From Chionis minor (lineage: Eukaryota > Chordata > Aves > Charadriiformes > Chionididae): 64,000 nt of DNA. A model generated the notes under the pieces. It saw only the letters and a program-made list of their open reading frames with translations, did not search any database and was not told where the DNA came from. Of this stretch, positions 25,961 to 38,900 are shown piece after piece (the first letter of the stretch is position 1; each line of letters starts with the position of its first letter). The stretch lies in NCBI GenBank assembly GCA_013398295.1, contig VZSF01002926.1, positions 1 through 64,000 of the forward strand. Reading direction: 5' to 3'. Position numbers and translations under genes: made by a program.

Positions 25961-28900
25961 AGTTACCTGAGAGGGAGAAGACCAGCAGGGAAGAGAATTT
26001 CAAGGATAAACTTAAGAGGGTTTGGGATATATGTCTGGCTGCATGCACACATTCTTGGGAGCCTCAAAAAATCCTGGACCTGTCTCAGTAATTTTCTAAA
26101 GAAAAATGGAGGGGAAAAATATATTTGGCATTGCTAGAATACCAGGTGGCTTCACTGTTTGGCAACCATCTGGTCTCAGTTTTCTCTTTGTTAATAGCAC
26201 CAGCATCAAATGAGACAGAAATAGGAAATGTTAACTATTAAAATATACACAATTAGACAAATAAAAGCTACCATAAAGCAAAAGGAATCCAGCAAATGGA
26301 TGGCAGTGTTAAATGCATGGCAACACATTTAAAAAAAAAAATTAAAGGCAAGGCCATCCTGAATTATAACTAAATACCAGTTAATTTAATGCTTGTAATA
26401 TTACACATGAATTATTATATTTTTGCTAATGGTTTATCATTGTCCTCCCCTCCAGCTCCTCCACATGCCATACAGTATGAGAGCTGCAGAAACAGCCAGA
26501 AATGTTCAGATTACAAAGAAGGCAACTCAACACAGAAGAGAAAAACTAGAGGAAGGAGGGAAAAAGCAGGGGAGCCAGAGCTGTAGGTGAGTACAAAGGA
26601 CCAAACCAAAGACCCATATGTATTGATCTGTCATTTAAAATTAAATTAAAAAGAAACCATGTTTGAATTTCACTTGGGTTTTTTTTTCAAAGATAGTTCT
26701 CTGAAGTCTCATTGCTTCAAGATGGTTATTACCGTCCCAAACTAAGATCAGTTATTACTTCAAAATATGAAGCGTATGCAAGCCTAATTTTTCAGATGGG
26801 GGAAAGACAATGTGCAGCTTCATTTGCCTCCATGAAAAACCTCTTGTTTGCACATCTGCAGTAGGCAATTACATGACATGTTGCTTTTGCACATTACTAA
26901 TCTACACCCACAACATATCTAATTACAACTTTGCATGCCGAGTTTAAAGTCTTTGTCGCGTTTGCTTTGTTATTTTAGAGATGAAATAAACCACCAAGTA
27001 GAAGTAGAAAAATAACAACTATAGCAAGCAAATCTAACTTGAAAATTGAAGCAGAGAAGCAGTTCAGCAACCAGAGACCTTTGTGGCCTCTGCCACTTGA
27101 CTTCATGGTCTTATTCCAGCTGTCAGAGAAAACAATAGATGAAAACAGGGCAAGAAGATTGAATATTCTAAAAAAATGCAACTATGTCCCATAAATGCCA
27201 AAATGTATAATATAATCATTGCCATAAAAGAATAGCATCAATTTACCATGGTATATGTGCAGAAACTTGTCATCACAGTCATACTGTGCACTAAGAAGAT
27301 TAAACACGACTCTGCTGTGAGATAGCTCTTGACTTGTAACTTGATTTTTTTTTTAATTTCTTTTGATTAACAACTTTTCACTAGCACTGTATTAGGCAAA
27401 CTTGCTCTGCCCGTTTCCACCTGGTAGCTAAATTTCTGAGAAATACTTTATCCTCTGAAATTATTAATTACTGGTAAATGCCAACTGAGGCTGTTATTAG
27501 TTCAAGTTAATAAGAGGAGTCCTGCTGAACAGAAATCAAAGGACACGCCAGGCACAGACTGAGAAAGATCCTCCAATAAACATCAGGAATCCTGAAAATA
27601 CAGCATTGCTGCCACAGGGCTACATCCCCATGGCATCTGAAGGGAATCCAGTTCAAACCTTATATCAAGGGCGCTGCCCTAGCATCTTTTACTAAATTCA
27701 CAATGCAGTGTTAATTGGAGCACCATAGCCTCAATACTCTATCTACTCTATTGATACCATGACAAAAATAACTACACTGTGGAAACACGGTTAACAGGAG
27801 ACCAATGCCCCTGTTTCTTCTCAGCCATCCATCACTTTGCTGAGTCAAGAATTTAAAACTTAAAACAAAGAAAATATATGTAGAGAGCTCTTCAGAAAAA
27901 GAACAGAAAAAGAATTGAGAAAACATTCTTGGTACAATCCTACACCTCAAACTAATCTATTAAATTTAACTTCCATTTCTATTACTCTTTAACTCTCAAT
28001 ATAAAAGACTTCCCAGTTTTACTGGGAAAAAGTTGACATATATCTGTGCTGCCATGACTGTTAGCAGATACTTGAGGCCTTAGAATTCAAGGCCATATCT
28101 AAATTGCATATTGGCAAGGATTTATAGAGAGTAATTTTAGTATAAGGGAAATAACCAATACATATCAAAGGTGGACTATTTTACTAAAACTTCCTATCGT
28201 GCCCACATACCCTCCTAGAATTTCTTCCTTCTGCTCTCTTTGATGTGATAACTATTAAAAGGTTATGTGTAAAAACATTCAAGTATTTGCATCGTGTTTT
28301 CAAACACGGGGGCACGTCATTCTCTCAAGCTATTCAAGCCTGCCATTATTTTAAATGCTGAGAGTAGTACGTAAAGAAATCAGGCAGCCTGAGTTGTAGG
28401 ATCAAAAACATTCGTTATTGCAAACGTATTTGTAACAAGATGCAAAGTGTTACTACTGTGTTTTGGCTTTGGAAAGCCATCCTCGACTAGCTGAAATTGC
28501 TGCTTTTTTTAAGTGTCCGTGGGTATTTATATCACAGCCCATCCCAATCATCTACAACAGTCTCTGTCTCTTTAAGAGTAAAATGTATGAATTTAATTTT
28601 TCTTAGGTTTATGTATAAATCAACACAAAGCTTGCCATTTTGACTAGGAAGTAAGGAAATCAGTTCAGCAAATACGGTAACCGGTCATAATTTCTGTTAT
28701 TAAGTATAATATATAGTAGTGATTGTCCACATAAACCATTGCAGATGTCATAAACCAGGCTGAGTAACCAGCCTGGTAGCACAACAGTTTTCTGTAACAT
28801 TTCCCACATTTAAACCTTGAATTTAGAAACAAACAAATTCAAGAAAACTGTACCAGCTGGTGGAAGGAAAACACAAACAGATCATGTTCTGTTTTTATTT

Positions 28901-31900
28901 GAAATGGGTAGGTGGTGATCAAGCATCTTGTACTTGAGAGTTCTCCAAGTCTTTGCCTACTAATTAAATTCAGACACTGACCAGTGACACATTTCAGTTT
29001 GACCTCAGCCACCTAATGCTCTGGAAAGAATGTGCAGGGAAAAAGGTCAAACAAATTCCAACTTACTTTTAACTACAGCCTGAAATCCTGTGTGAATTCC
29101 ACACCACATCTTGCTTCTTTAAACGTCAAAAAAGCTCCAGCAGAGCCCAGAGAAACATCATCTTTCCCATGAAACTTTTTATGATTCCTTCAGCTTACAC
29201 TAAAGCAATTCCGTGACTGCAGTAATTACATACGTATCTCACAACCGAGAGAGACTCACTAAGCAAAACAGGACACTATTCTTTCTCCTCAAGAAAAATG
29301 CAAAAATTACCCAAGCGCAGTATATGTTATCTCCTCCAAAGTGATATACAGCCTTTAAAGTTAGCACTGATTTTATTGAGAGTTCCATAACTAAATCCAC
29401 ATAAATCTGGAGTCTAGGTCAACCCGTTCCTTTTACCATAGCGCGATGGAAGTGCCAGGTGCAATTCTAGCTGATTCAGCTGGAATTTCTGCCAGGAATT
29501 CAAGGGAGTGTACACGGCTACAGATGCTCGACCGCATTTTGAATGGATGCAGTGTATGCTTTTCACGTGCTTAAGTTGCTCTGCCAGCCAGTGCAACGGA
29601 GACAGTGCCACAATCCCAAACACGCTTCCTGCTTCAAAGCAAATACTGCCAGATGTGCTATCTCCATCCATACTGGGATGCACAGAGACTCTAGATGAGG
29701 TTAAGAAAGGCTTCTCAGGCCCCTGCTGAGCCATCATTCACGTTATCGGCTGACCCTCAATGTGGAGAAAGCAGAACGCAGGAGCAGAGTTTGCTCCCGG
29801 ATACCTTTTTGAAACACATTATGAAATACCATCTATTTGTTCTTTTTTCTTTGCAGAAAACAATACAGACACAATGTAAAACCCACACTAAGAATGACAA
29901 AATTTCTTGCGATTTACTATCCATCTCTAAGTCCAAACTGCACAGGTTAGAAATGCAGATATAATGCCCAGCCTTCCCTTATCACACAGCAGAGAGCACT
30001 GATTATAGCATTTACTGAGTCCGACTATAAAAGATATTCACCACCCAAAACCCGATGTTGTAACACTGTAAAGGGTTCAAAACCCTCCATAATAAGCCAG
30101 AAACACTATTGACTTTTTAATACAAATTACACTGCGGACACTTGAGAACTGAGTGAATAACGCAAGGTGGATTTACCTCCATTGTAACTATTTCTCCGGT
30201 CCCTATCACATTAGCATACAAGTATCACACAATAATTGGCAAGAGCAGAGAACCATGTTCTAAAAAGGTCTGTTTGCCACAACCCTTCAAAGCCCATTTT
30301 CGAGAGGTCTAAACATTTAAAGTTTTTTCTTCTTAACCTCTTCTTTCTCCCGCGCTCTCCTGCTTTTTCTTCTCTTTTTCATCTCCCTTCCCCCCACAAC
30401 TCATCAGCAGAGATGGAGCCTTTTTCTTTACGCTCATAATCAATCCTTCCCAAGCTGGATTCCACTGCATCTTGACATAACAATCAATTACTTTCCACAA
30501 CCAAGAGTTTCCAGAGAGAAAGAGTTCAACATAAAGCTTTTCCTATTTGTTTTACAAAAGCAAACATGAACTTTTGAACAAAATTTTAGGGATGAAATAA
30601 CAACAACTTTGATAGATAACTATGTCATTTGACTACATGCAAAATTCCTTTTAGAAGAGATCAGAGAAAAAGTTAAGAGACTGAAAAGCGTGATAAGGGG
30701 AAAATGTGAAAATTTAAGGACAGTTTATTAATAGAAAACCATAGAAATAAAAGGAAACTAACCGACACAAAAATGAACAGTGTGGCGAGACAAAAAAATT
30801 TAATAGGAAATAAATAACAGATGGACTACGTTCAGGACCTTCACAGCATTGGCCTCATTTACGGGTACCTTTTTCCTTGTCTAATTCACAACTCAGGCTT
30901 TTTTATTTGGTGATTCAACTGACCCCAAGACCGTAGAAGAAAGAAAATAGGATAATAATAGGGGCAATACTAAGATGTTAAATGTTTTAAAGAAGAAAGT
31001 AAAACCCATGGATTCACCCATTCCTACAAAAATACAAGCACTAATATGTAGTTTGGCAAAAACTACTATCCATATACTGCCTGATACCAGCAGGCTAAAT
31101 CTGAGGTCCCAAATGAGTGTGTTTATAATGCTGACCTAGAAGACAACGTTACTGGTTTCTCTTCTCTTCCTACGCATCAGCAAAAAGCCATGCATATGTT
31201 ATTTCATAACTGCAAGACATTTTCTCACACATTTATTTTGTTATATTCTGAAACACAGGAGGTCAGTACTGCACTATCTTAAGAGTTTCCTAACATCAGC
31301 TGCCATAGAATTGAAAGAAAGTTTTCTTATTTTCAAACATATGGTCTGATATATTTCCCAGGAGGGAAGAAGGCAACAGTTAACCCTCTTCCTTGTTCTT
31401 TATTTCTATTTTACGACTAAAACCATTTTTTTAAAAAAAGAAGTTGCTTTAATCTGGGAGGGTTTTTTTTTTTCTTTTCTTCCTTTTTGAAACACTGCAT
31501 CTGTGAGCCTTACAGCTTTTTTGGGTCCCTGCACCATTATTGTGCTGCACCCACATAATTCAGATACTTTAATCCACTCTCCTTTTGATGAAGGACAGAA
31601 TTTGATCTACCGTGCTGCTTTAGTTTATATATTTAAATGACGAGACAAATGTTTACTGCATATCTTGTTTATGCAAACATGTGATTGTCATCTAACCATT
31701 TTGCCAGAATTTTGGCTTTTAGTTACTCCTATAAACCCATGTAAACCCACAGTTTTATATATGTGCTACAATAAATGCTCATCATATTTCGAAGGAAAAA
31801 AAAACAACACAAGGGAATTTTTTCACATGACACTCTCAGTGAACTCCAGTGAACTCCTCCTCCCACTCCTGACAGTATTCGTCTGATGGTTTTTGTTGCA

Positions 31901-32649
31901 TTCACAATCAGTGCCCCTTGAACAGTGCTATCAGAACTGCAATACAAAAATCAATATATATCTATCAATATCAGGCATATATTTTTATTGTGTGATTTTA
32001 TTGCTTCTTTCAAAAATTCAAAAATAAACCTTTTTAAAGCATAATTTAAGAAATCTCCCTTCAAACTAAAAATAAACAACACCAAATATTTTACATAAAC
32101 AGTTGCAGAAAAATATACACCTACAATATAAGTCCTAGGAGAGCTTGCATCCTATTTAAGCTTTAAAATTAGAGTGTTTTTAAGACAGAAAAAACAAGAA
32201 ATCTCACTGTTGTTTAAATACCAATATATTTCAACCCAAAATGGCCTTGTCCCTGAGGAATATCTGCTAAACAAAAAACGCTTGGCTAGAAGCAACTAAA
32301 TAGTATCACAAACAGCACTTTAATTGTTAGATAGTGCTTATTGGATATTATTCTTCTAGTGTGTTAAAAATATGACAATAGTCCTCATTTTAGAGATCAC
32401 AGAACTAACACGTGAGGAGACACTAAGCACTCACCAGTGCAGTGAGGAGCAGACCTTAAAAGACGTTGATTCGTATTAAGTACACTGTTTACTGAATTAT
32501 ATTTCCTTTTCAGTTGTAGGAATTTAATTTGTTTCAAAATCCCCTGGAACCTATTTAATGGTATCTTACGTATTTATTACACTTCAGCTGTGTTCAGAAA
32601 ATTTCTTTTGAAAAAAAAATCTCCAAACCAACAGTCCTTGTTTTCATGA

Positions 32650-33068
32650 AGAATCACTGCAAAGCAGGTTGGAGATCATCTGGGTCAACCTTCTGTTGAG
32701 AGCATAGCCTTGGACCAGGTTATCCAGGGCCCTGTCAAGACAAATCTTGAATTTTTTCCAACAAGGGAAATTTCACCACTTCTCTGGGCAAGTTATTCCA
32801 ACTAATTGTTCACATGGTGAAGATGTTTTTTCTTATTCCCAGGACAGAATTTTTTTCCTGAAGTAACTATTCCCCATTGCCTCTTCTCCTACTACCACAC
32901 AACCTTGTAAAGAGAGAACCTCCACCTTGTCTGTAGGGTTTTTTTTCATTACTGGTAGAGTGTGGTAAGATTTCTCTTCAGTCTTCTCTTCTTTAGGCTA
33001 AGAAAACCCAGTTCCATCAGTCCTACTACAGATGTCAAGTTCTCCAGTCCTTTTATCATCTTTGTGGC
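32650..33068 (-). mobile_element. CR1 LINE fragment (antisense), left half, split by a solo LTR
   Basis: It starts at the eroded 3' tip 'gaatcactgcaaagcaggtt' followed by 'ggagatcatctgggtcaacc' and continues through CR1 landmarks such as 'ttctctgggcaagttattcc', 'tctcttctttaggctaagaa' and 'cagtccttttatcatctttg'. It is interrupted at 33068 by an LTR and resumes at 33617. It is older and more diverged than the CR1 at 23771. Confidence 0.9.
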
Positions 33069-33616
33069 TGTACTGGGATCTGGCTGGGATTGAGTTATGT
33101 TTTCTTCATAGCAGCTGGTACTGGTTTTAGATTTGTGACCAAAACAATGCTGATAATTAATGTCTTAGCTGTTGTTGAACAGCGTTTGCACGGTATCAAG
33201 GTCTTCTCTGTTTCTCATTCTGCACTCCCAGTGAATAGATTGGGGGTGTGCAAGGGGTTGGGAGAGGACACAGCCAGGCACCAAGCTAACCAAAGAGATA
33301 TCCCACGTCATTTAACATCACACTCATCTATAAAATGGAGAGGAGGGGTGTTTAGGTAGGTTAGCCATTGGTTTTTGGGGAACTGTCTGGGCATTGTCCA
33401 TCCATGGAAGCTGGCAAGTAGATTGCTTGTGTCACTTGTTTTGTTTTCCTTTCTTTCTTCTTCGACTTCTCCTTATTAAACTATTTCTATGTCAACCAAC
33501 AAGTTTTCTTGCTTTTACTCTTCCTTTTCTCTTCCCCCATCCTTCTGGGGATGGGGCCAGGGCAGGGAACTGAGACTGCGTGCTGCTTAGCTGCCTAGCA
33601 GAGTTAACCCACAACA
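33069..33616 (+). mobile_element. Solo ERVL-type LTR inserted into a CR1
   Basis: A 548-bp LTR starts TGTACTGGGATCTGGCTGGG and ends AACCCACAACA. It is flanked by the 5-bp duplication GTGGC at 33064-33068 and 33617-33621. A TATA box (tataaaa, 33329-33335) and a poly(A) signal (attaaa, 33475-33480) are in the expected order. CR1 sequence continues on both sides ('catctttgtggc' | 'ccttccactgaaccctctcg'), proving insertion into a pre-existing CR1. The short ORFs across it are not retroviral genes. Confidence 0.9.
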
Positions 33617-33685
33617 GTGGCCTTCCACTGAACCCTCTCGAAGAAACAGTCCAACTAATCTTCCAGCGCTGGGCAACAAGCTCAA
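33617..33685 (-). mobile_element. CR1 LINE fragment (antisense), right half after the LTR
   Basis: It starts with the second GTGGC and continues 'cttccactgaaccctctcga', matching the usual CR1 stretch that follows 'catctttgtggc'. Similarity fades after about 70 bp, so the end is approximate. Confidence 0.7.
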
Positions 33686-34903
33686 ATTTTGCAGGGAACG
33701 CTTTATGCAACTTCACTATCTCTGCACAAACCAAAGGCCTTCTGCATTAGCTCCAGTATTATAAATCTAAGCAAACACACACAAGACAATCGCATATAAT
33801 GTCATATTAAAGTAATTATCCTTATTTTCTAGGCTGCTGTTGTAACAACAGCCTGCTATACAGCACAAGTTTTCTTAATAAACCATATAATCTGATCCAT
33901 ATTGGCAGGCATAGCCCGTACTGTATGGCTGCAGCTAAATTTGCATCCCAAGCTATACAGCTGGAATTCTTGCATTGGGAAACTTGTTTGTAATATTTCT
34001 TCCTGAGCATATGAACAGCATTTGGATACAGCCATCAACTTTCCTGAGCACAACTGTTCCCCTACACAGGCCTTTACAGAATACTCTGCAGAGAACATAC
34101 TAGTTGTGTCATAAGATCCATCACAGAATTTTTCATAAACCATTTTCAGCTTCTATGATAGCTCATAAGTGTGACTAAGTTTAATGGATTTGTTCTAGGT
34201 GTTCAACCAAAGCAAATTTTAATTGCTAAATAAGGAATATTTATTCTCAGCCTTGCTTATCCTGAAATGACTATGCAGGCTTCACATTTGCCAAATCGGG
34301 GGGGGAGTCATATTCATTAAAATTGCTTAAATTCTTCTTCAGCTTCCATTCTTTGCTTTTCTGTCAAACGAAAAATGCATTATGAATTTGGTATAGCTCC
34401 TTATTATTCTACAGAGAGATGGCTGGGAGGACTGCAGAGAGCAAGAGCAGTGAGGGCTGAGTATTCATTTTAAGACATCGCCTATCCCAAATTAATTTTA
34501 TGAAAAAAATGACGCAGGCTTTTATGTACTAGTTATCTCAGTACTGGTTTTTACTTGTAGTTAACCAAATCCAGGAGATAACTTGTATCAAAATAATGGA
34601 ATGAGACCATTAAAACACAGTTCTTAATGGAATTGGTTTGGATTTTTTTATTTTTGAATGATAACCTTAGGGCAGAATATGTTTTTCAAAAAGCTACTAC
34701 ATGACTCAGATGGCAAAGTGTCAAAAAGCAACTTAATCATTTGAGTCCCTGGGACTGATTTAAATAATTCAGGTGTTCTAGTTGTAATGAAAACAAATTG
34801 GGCTTAGGCACTTCAGGGAACTGACTCTTTGGTTTGGAAGTCAGAATGTAAAGGAGCAGGGATAAAATAAAACCTTATCTTCTGCTTCATTCTTCATAAC
34901 TTG

Positions 34904-34904
34904 N
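34904..34904. other. Single undetermined base (N) at a duplication junction
   Basis: One N separates the end of copy 1 ('cataacttg') from the start of copy 2 ('ggccctgtc'). It behaves like a nominal gap between two overlapping contigs. Confidence 0.98.
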
Positions 34905-35245
34905 GGCCCTGTCAAGACAAATCTTGAATTTTTTCCAACAAGGGAAATTTCACCACTTCTCTGGGCAAGTTATTCCAACTAATTGTTCACATGGTGAAGA
35001 TGTTTTTTCTTATTCCCAGGACAGAATTTTTTTCCTGAAGTAACTATTCCCCATTGCCTCTTCTCCTACTACCACACAACCTTGTAAAGAGAGAACCTCC
35101 ACCTTGTCTGTAGGGTTTTTTTTCATTACTGGTAGAGTGTGGTAAGATTTCTCTTCAGTCTTCTCTTCTTTAGGCTAAGAAAACCCAGTTCCATCAGTCC
35201 TACTACAGATGTCAAGTTCTCCAGTCCTTTTATCATCTTTGTGGC
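34905..35245 (-). mobile_element. CR1 fragment, second copy
   Basis: Duplicate of 32728-33068 within the repeated segment; it begins abruptly in mid-element at the N. Confidence 0.9.
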
Positions 35246-35793
35246 TGTACTGGGATCTGGCTGGGATTGAGTTATGTTTTCTTCATAGCAGCTGGTACTG
35301 GTTTTAGATTTGTGACCAAAACAATGCTGATAATTAATGTCTTAGCTGTTGTTGAACAGCGTTTGCACGGTATCAAGGTCTTCTCTGTTTCTCATTCTGC
35401 ACTCCCAGTGAATAGATTGGGGGTGTGCAAGGGGTTGGGAGAGGACACAGCCAGGCACCAAGCTAACCAAAGAGATATCCCACGTCATTTAACATCACAC
35501 TCATCTATAAAATGGAGAGGAGGGGTGTTTAGGTAGGTTAGCCATTGGTTTTTGGGGAACTGTCTGGGCATTGTCCATCCATGGAAGCTGGCAAGTAGAT
35601 TGCTTGTGTCACTTGTTTTGTTTTCCTTTCTTTCTTCTTCGACTTCTCCTTATTAAACTATTTCTATGTCAACCAACAAGTTTTCTTGCTTTTACTCTTC
35701 CTTTTCTCTTCCCCCATCCTTCTGGGGATGGGGCCAGGGCAGGGAACTGAGACTGCGTGCTGCTTAGCTGCCTAGCAGAGTTAACCCACAACA
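35246..35793 (+). mobile_element. Solo ERVL-type LTR, second copy
   Basis: Duplicate of 33069-33616, with the same GTGGC duplications at 35241-35245 and 35794-35798. An independent insertion could not reproduce the same site, so this copy arose by duplication or assembly. Confidence 0.9.
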
Positions 35794-35862
35794 GTGGCCT
35801 TCCACTGAACCCTCTCGAAGAAACAGTCCAACTAATCTTCCAGCGCTGGGCAACAAGCTCAA
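35794..35862 (-). mobile_element. CR1 right half, second copy
   Basis: Duplicate of 33617-33685 at offset 2177. Confidence 0.7.
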
Positions 35863-38714
35863 ATTTTGCAGGGAACGCTTTATGCAACTTCACTATCTCT
35901 GCACAAACCAAAGGCCTTCTGCATTAGCTCCAGTATTATAAATCTAAGCAAACACACACAAGACAATCGCATATAATGTCATATTAAAGTAATTATCCTT
36001 ATTTTCTAGGCTGCTGTTGTAACAACAGCCTGCTATACAGCACAAGTTTTCTTAATAAACCATATAATCTGATCCATATTGGCAGGCATAGCCCGTACTG
36101 TATGGCTGCAGCTAAATTTGCATCCCAAGCTATACAGCTGGAATTCTTGCATTGGGAAACTTGTTTGTAATATTTCTTCCTGAGCATATGAACAGCATTT
36201 GGATACAGCCATCAACTTTCCTGAGCACAACTGTTCCCCTACACAGGCCTTTACAGAATACTCTGCAGAGAACATACTAGTTGTGTCATAAGATCCATCA
36301 CAGAATTTTTCATAAACCATTTTCAGCTTCTATGATAGCTCATAAGTGTGACTAAGTTTAATGGATTTGTTCTAGGTGTTCAACCAAAGCAAATTTTAAT
36401 TGCTAAATAAGGAATATTTATTCTCAGCCTTGCTTATCCTGAAATGACTATGCAGGCTTCACATTTGCCAAATCGGGGGGGGAGTCATATTCATTAAAAT
36501 TGCTTAAATTCTTCTTCAGCTTCCATTCTTTGCTTTTCTGTCAAACGAAAAATGCATTATGAATTTGGTATAGCTCCTTATTATTCTACAGAGAGATGGC
36601 TGGGAGGACTGCAGAGAGCAAGAGCAGTGAGGGCTGAGTATTCATTTTAAGACATCGCCTATCCCAAATTAATTTTATGAAAAAAATGACGCAGGCTTTT
36701 ATGTACTAGTTATCTCAGTACTGGTTTTTACTTGTAGTTAACCAAATCCAGGAGATAACTTGTATCAAAATAATGGAATGAGACCATTAAAACACAGTTC
36801 TTAATGGAATTGGTTTGGATTTTTTTATTTTTGAATGATAACCTTAGGGCAGAATATGTTTTTCAAAAAGCTACTACATGACTCAGATGGCAAAGTGTCA
36901 AAAAGCAACTTAATCATTTGAGTCCCTGGGACTGATTTAAATAATTCAGGTGTTCTAGTTGTAATGAAAACAAATTGGGCTTAGGCACTTCAGGGAACTG
37001 ACTCTTTGGTTTGGAAGTCAGAATGTAAAGGAGCAGGGATAAAATAAAACCTTATCTTCTGCTTCATTCTTCATAACTTGTTTAAGGTTACCAAACATCA
37101 TTTTTATTCCAGTAGAAGTTCTTCCACCACCAAAAAGGACAGCTGGTAGAATACAAGCAAAAACCCCACAATCTTTATCAGTTTCTCATTTTCCATTTTC
37201 CTAAATTTACATCATATTAAATGAATATCTTGAGGCATTTGGCTCCTGTAGCTTACAGGCAGTTTCCTATAACTAGGTGTCTCAACAGAAAAGTAAAAGG
37301 TAGCCTAAGCAGAAAAACAGGTCATCTAAATACATTGTTATACTCTTGCCATTAGGTCATAGACTGCATATTTGGCTGCTCTACATACAGTGTTTCACCT
37401 TCCTACGTATAAGCTGGAGCTCTGGAAAGTTACAGGCATCCAGGCTTTAACCAGCTTGTGTTATCGTGATTGGGGAGATTCCAGTAGAAGAAATTCAGGT
37501 ACCACCTTGGACTGGATGGAAAGAGACCTTGGAAAGATGCACAGCTATTAAAGAGGATCACTGCAAAGCTAAAGTTGCAAGGGAATTATTTTGGCTTTAG
37601 AGGTAAATTTAACTCATTTCAGAAGCGGAAGATTCCCAAATTCCCTTAGAAGACAGATAGGAAGAAGTGCTCCTGCTTCCGATTTGCTGTTATGTTCAAA
37701 AGTAATAGAAAACAATGGAAAGCTGGTGCCTAAAACTAGGGAACAGAAGTCTAACAAACTTTGGCACAAGGTGGACTCAATTGTTTCTCACCAAGTCTCA
37801 GACCAGCTGCAAAAACATGAGGATAAATTATAGCTGAACATGAAAAGATTGCCATTATTTGGGGTTCAGATGAGGGAGACGGGGATGGCACAGAACTCTC
37901 AAAATATGTCAAAATAGCCTTTTGCTTCTTAACTTGCAAGGGACACCTAACTTTTTTGGCAACAGCCAGGAGTTATTCAGCATATGCTTGCGAGGGGCTT
38001 TAGTGTTTTATTGGGATCTGGACAGTGATCATGCTGAAACCAACGGGCAGAGCTGCTATAAAGGATGTGGGCAAGAAGGCAGCCTGCTTTCTAGGGGCTA
38101 CCCAGCCAACTGGCTGCCCTCTCCCAGTTGTTGGAGACACAACTGGATGTCTGGGAAACGTGGGGTTAGCTCTCTCACTACAAACAGGAGTGGAGGAGGA
38201 GCATTCTGAAAGAGCAGGATTAGTCTTGTAATACAGCCACACACAGGCACTGTCAGCAAAACTACTTTCATGGGGGAAAGGGTAACAGGGGCATTTTGAA
38301 AACACAGCGCTAGATTTTCAGAATGGCTGTTTTTTCCAGCTTCTCAACCCCTTGCAAGAGCTCAAAAGGATCAAAGCAAGATGCTCTGGCAGCCAGAGGG
38401 ACAATTGCAACTGCTTCTAAAAGAGGAGAAGCCTAAGTTATATCGGAATGTAAGGGGATTCTCTAAAGGTCTCATTGAACTCTATTAGAAAACAGGACAA
38501 TGGTATTCAAGAAGCATTATATGAATTTAGACCTCAGTATAGTAATCTTTACACAGTTAACAAAGGGCAGACTTCAGCATAAGAAAGATTCTGTCCTCAA
38601 TTTATCACGTATCAACTTCCTCTGCATGTACAGGTGAGTTATTGGCAGTGTAGTATTACTGGATAAGGTTCAGCACGTTACTCTGTAGTTTGTAAAAAGT
38701 GCTTGTTTTCATCT

Positions 38715-38900
38715 GCACTAATTCACAAAATTCAGTAATTGGCAATAGGTTGTTCCCAACATTAGGCCAAATTAGCAAGGTTCCACTTAATTTTCTTTAA
38801 TTACTGGACTGGAAAGGATGATCGTGTACATTGAGAGGTAATTAGCTAAGTGGGTATTAGCTGGGGGTTTTGTGTGTGAAAATCTCCAATCATTCAACTC
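38715..38900. promoter_or_regulatory. Candidate conserved non-coding element rich in TAATT/ATTAG motifs
   Basis: Within about 170 bp there are repeated homeodomain-type cores: 'cactaattc', 'cagtaattggc', 'caaattagc', 'cttaattttc', 'tttaattactgg', 'ggtaattagc' and 'ggtattagc'. It contains no recognised repeat. The call is motif-density inference only; no alignment was possible. Confidence 0.3.

Larger units (their letters stand above)
32728..34903. repeat. Tandem 2176-bp duplication, copy 1
   Basis: The sequence from 'ggccctgtcaagacaaatct' (32728) to 'cttcattcttcataacttg' (34903) recurs at a constant offset of 2177 bp. Every checked landmark, including the CR1, the LTR, the G8 run and all ORFs, keeps the same offset, and no difference was noticed. 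Copy 1 is contiguous on its left side with the rest of the CR1 3' end (32650-32727). Confidence 0.97.
34905..37080. repeat. Tandem 2176-bp duplication, copy 2 (probable assembly artefact)
   Basis: This is the same 2176 bp as 32728-34903, followed at 37081 by unique sequence 'tttaaggttaccaaacatca'. It lacks the first ~78 bp of the CR1 3' end, which exists only before copy 1. The pattern is what two unmerged overlapping contig ends produce. Confidence 0.97.

Noticed and set aside
29414..29737. 107-codon minus-strand ORF on the NEBL strand
   Set aside because: Does not resemble nebulin repeats and lacks convincing flanking splice sites; an opposite-frame ORF overlaps it.
33090..36320. Identical pairs of ORFs (e.g. 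33090-33359 and 35267-35536)
   Set aside because: They lie within the solo LTR and neighbouring intron and appear twice only because the 2176-bp segment is duplicated; no known domain.
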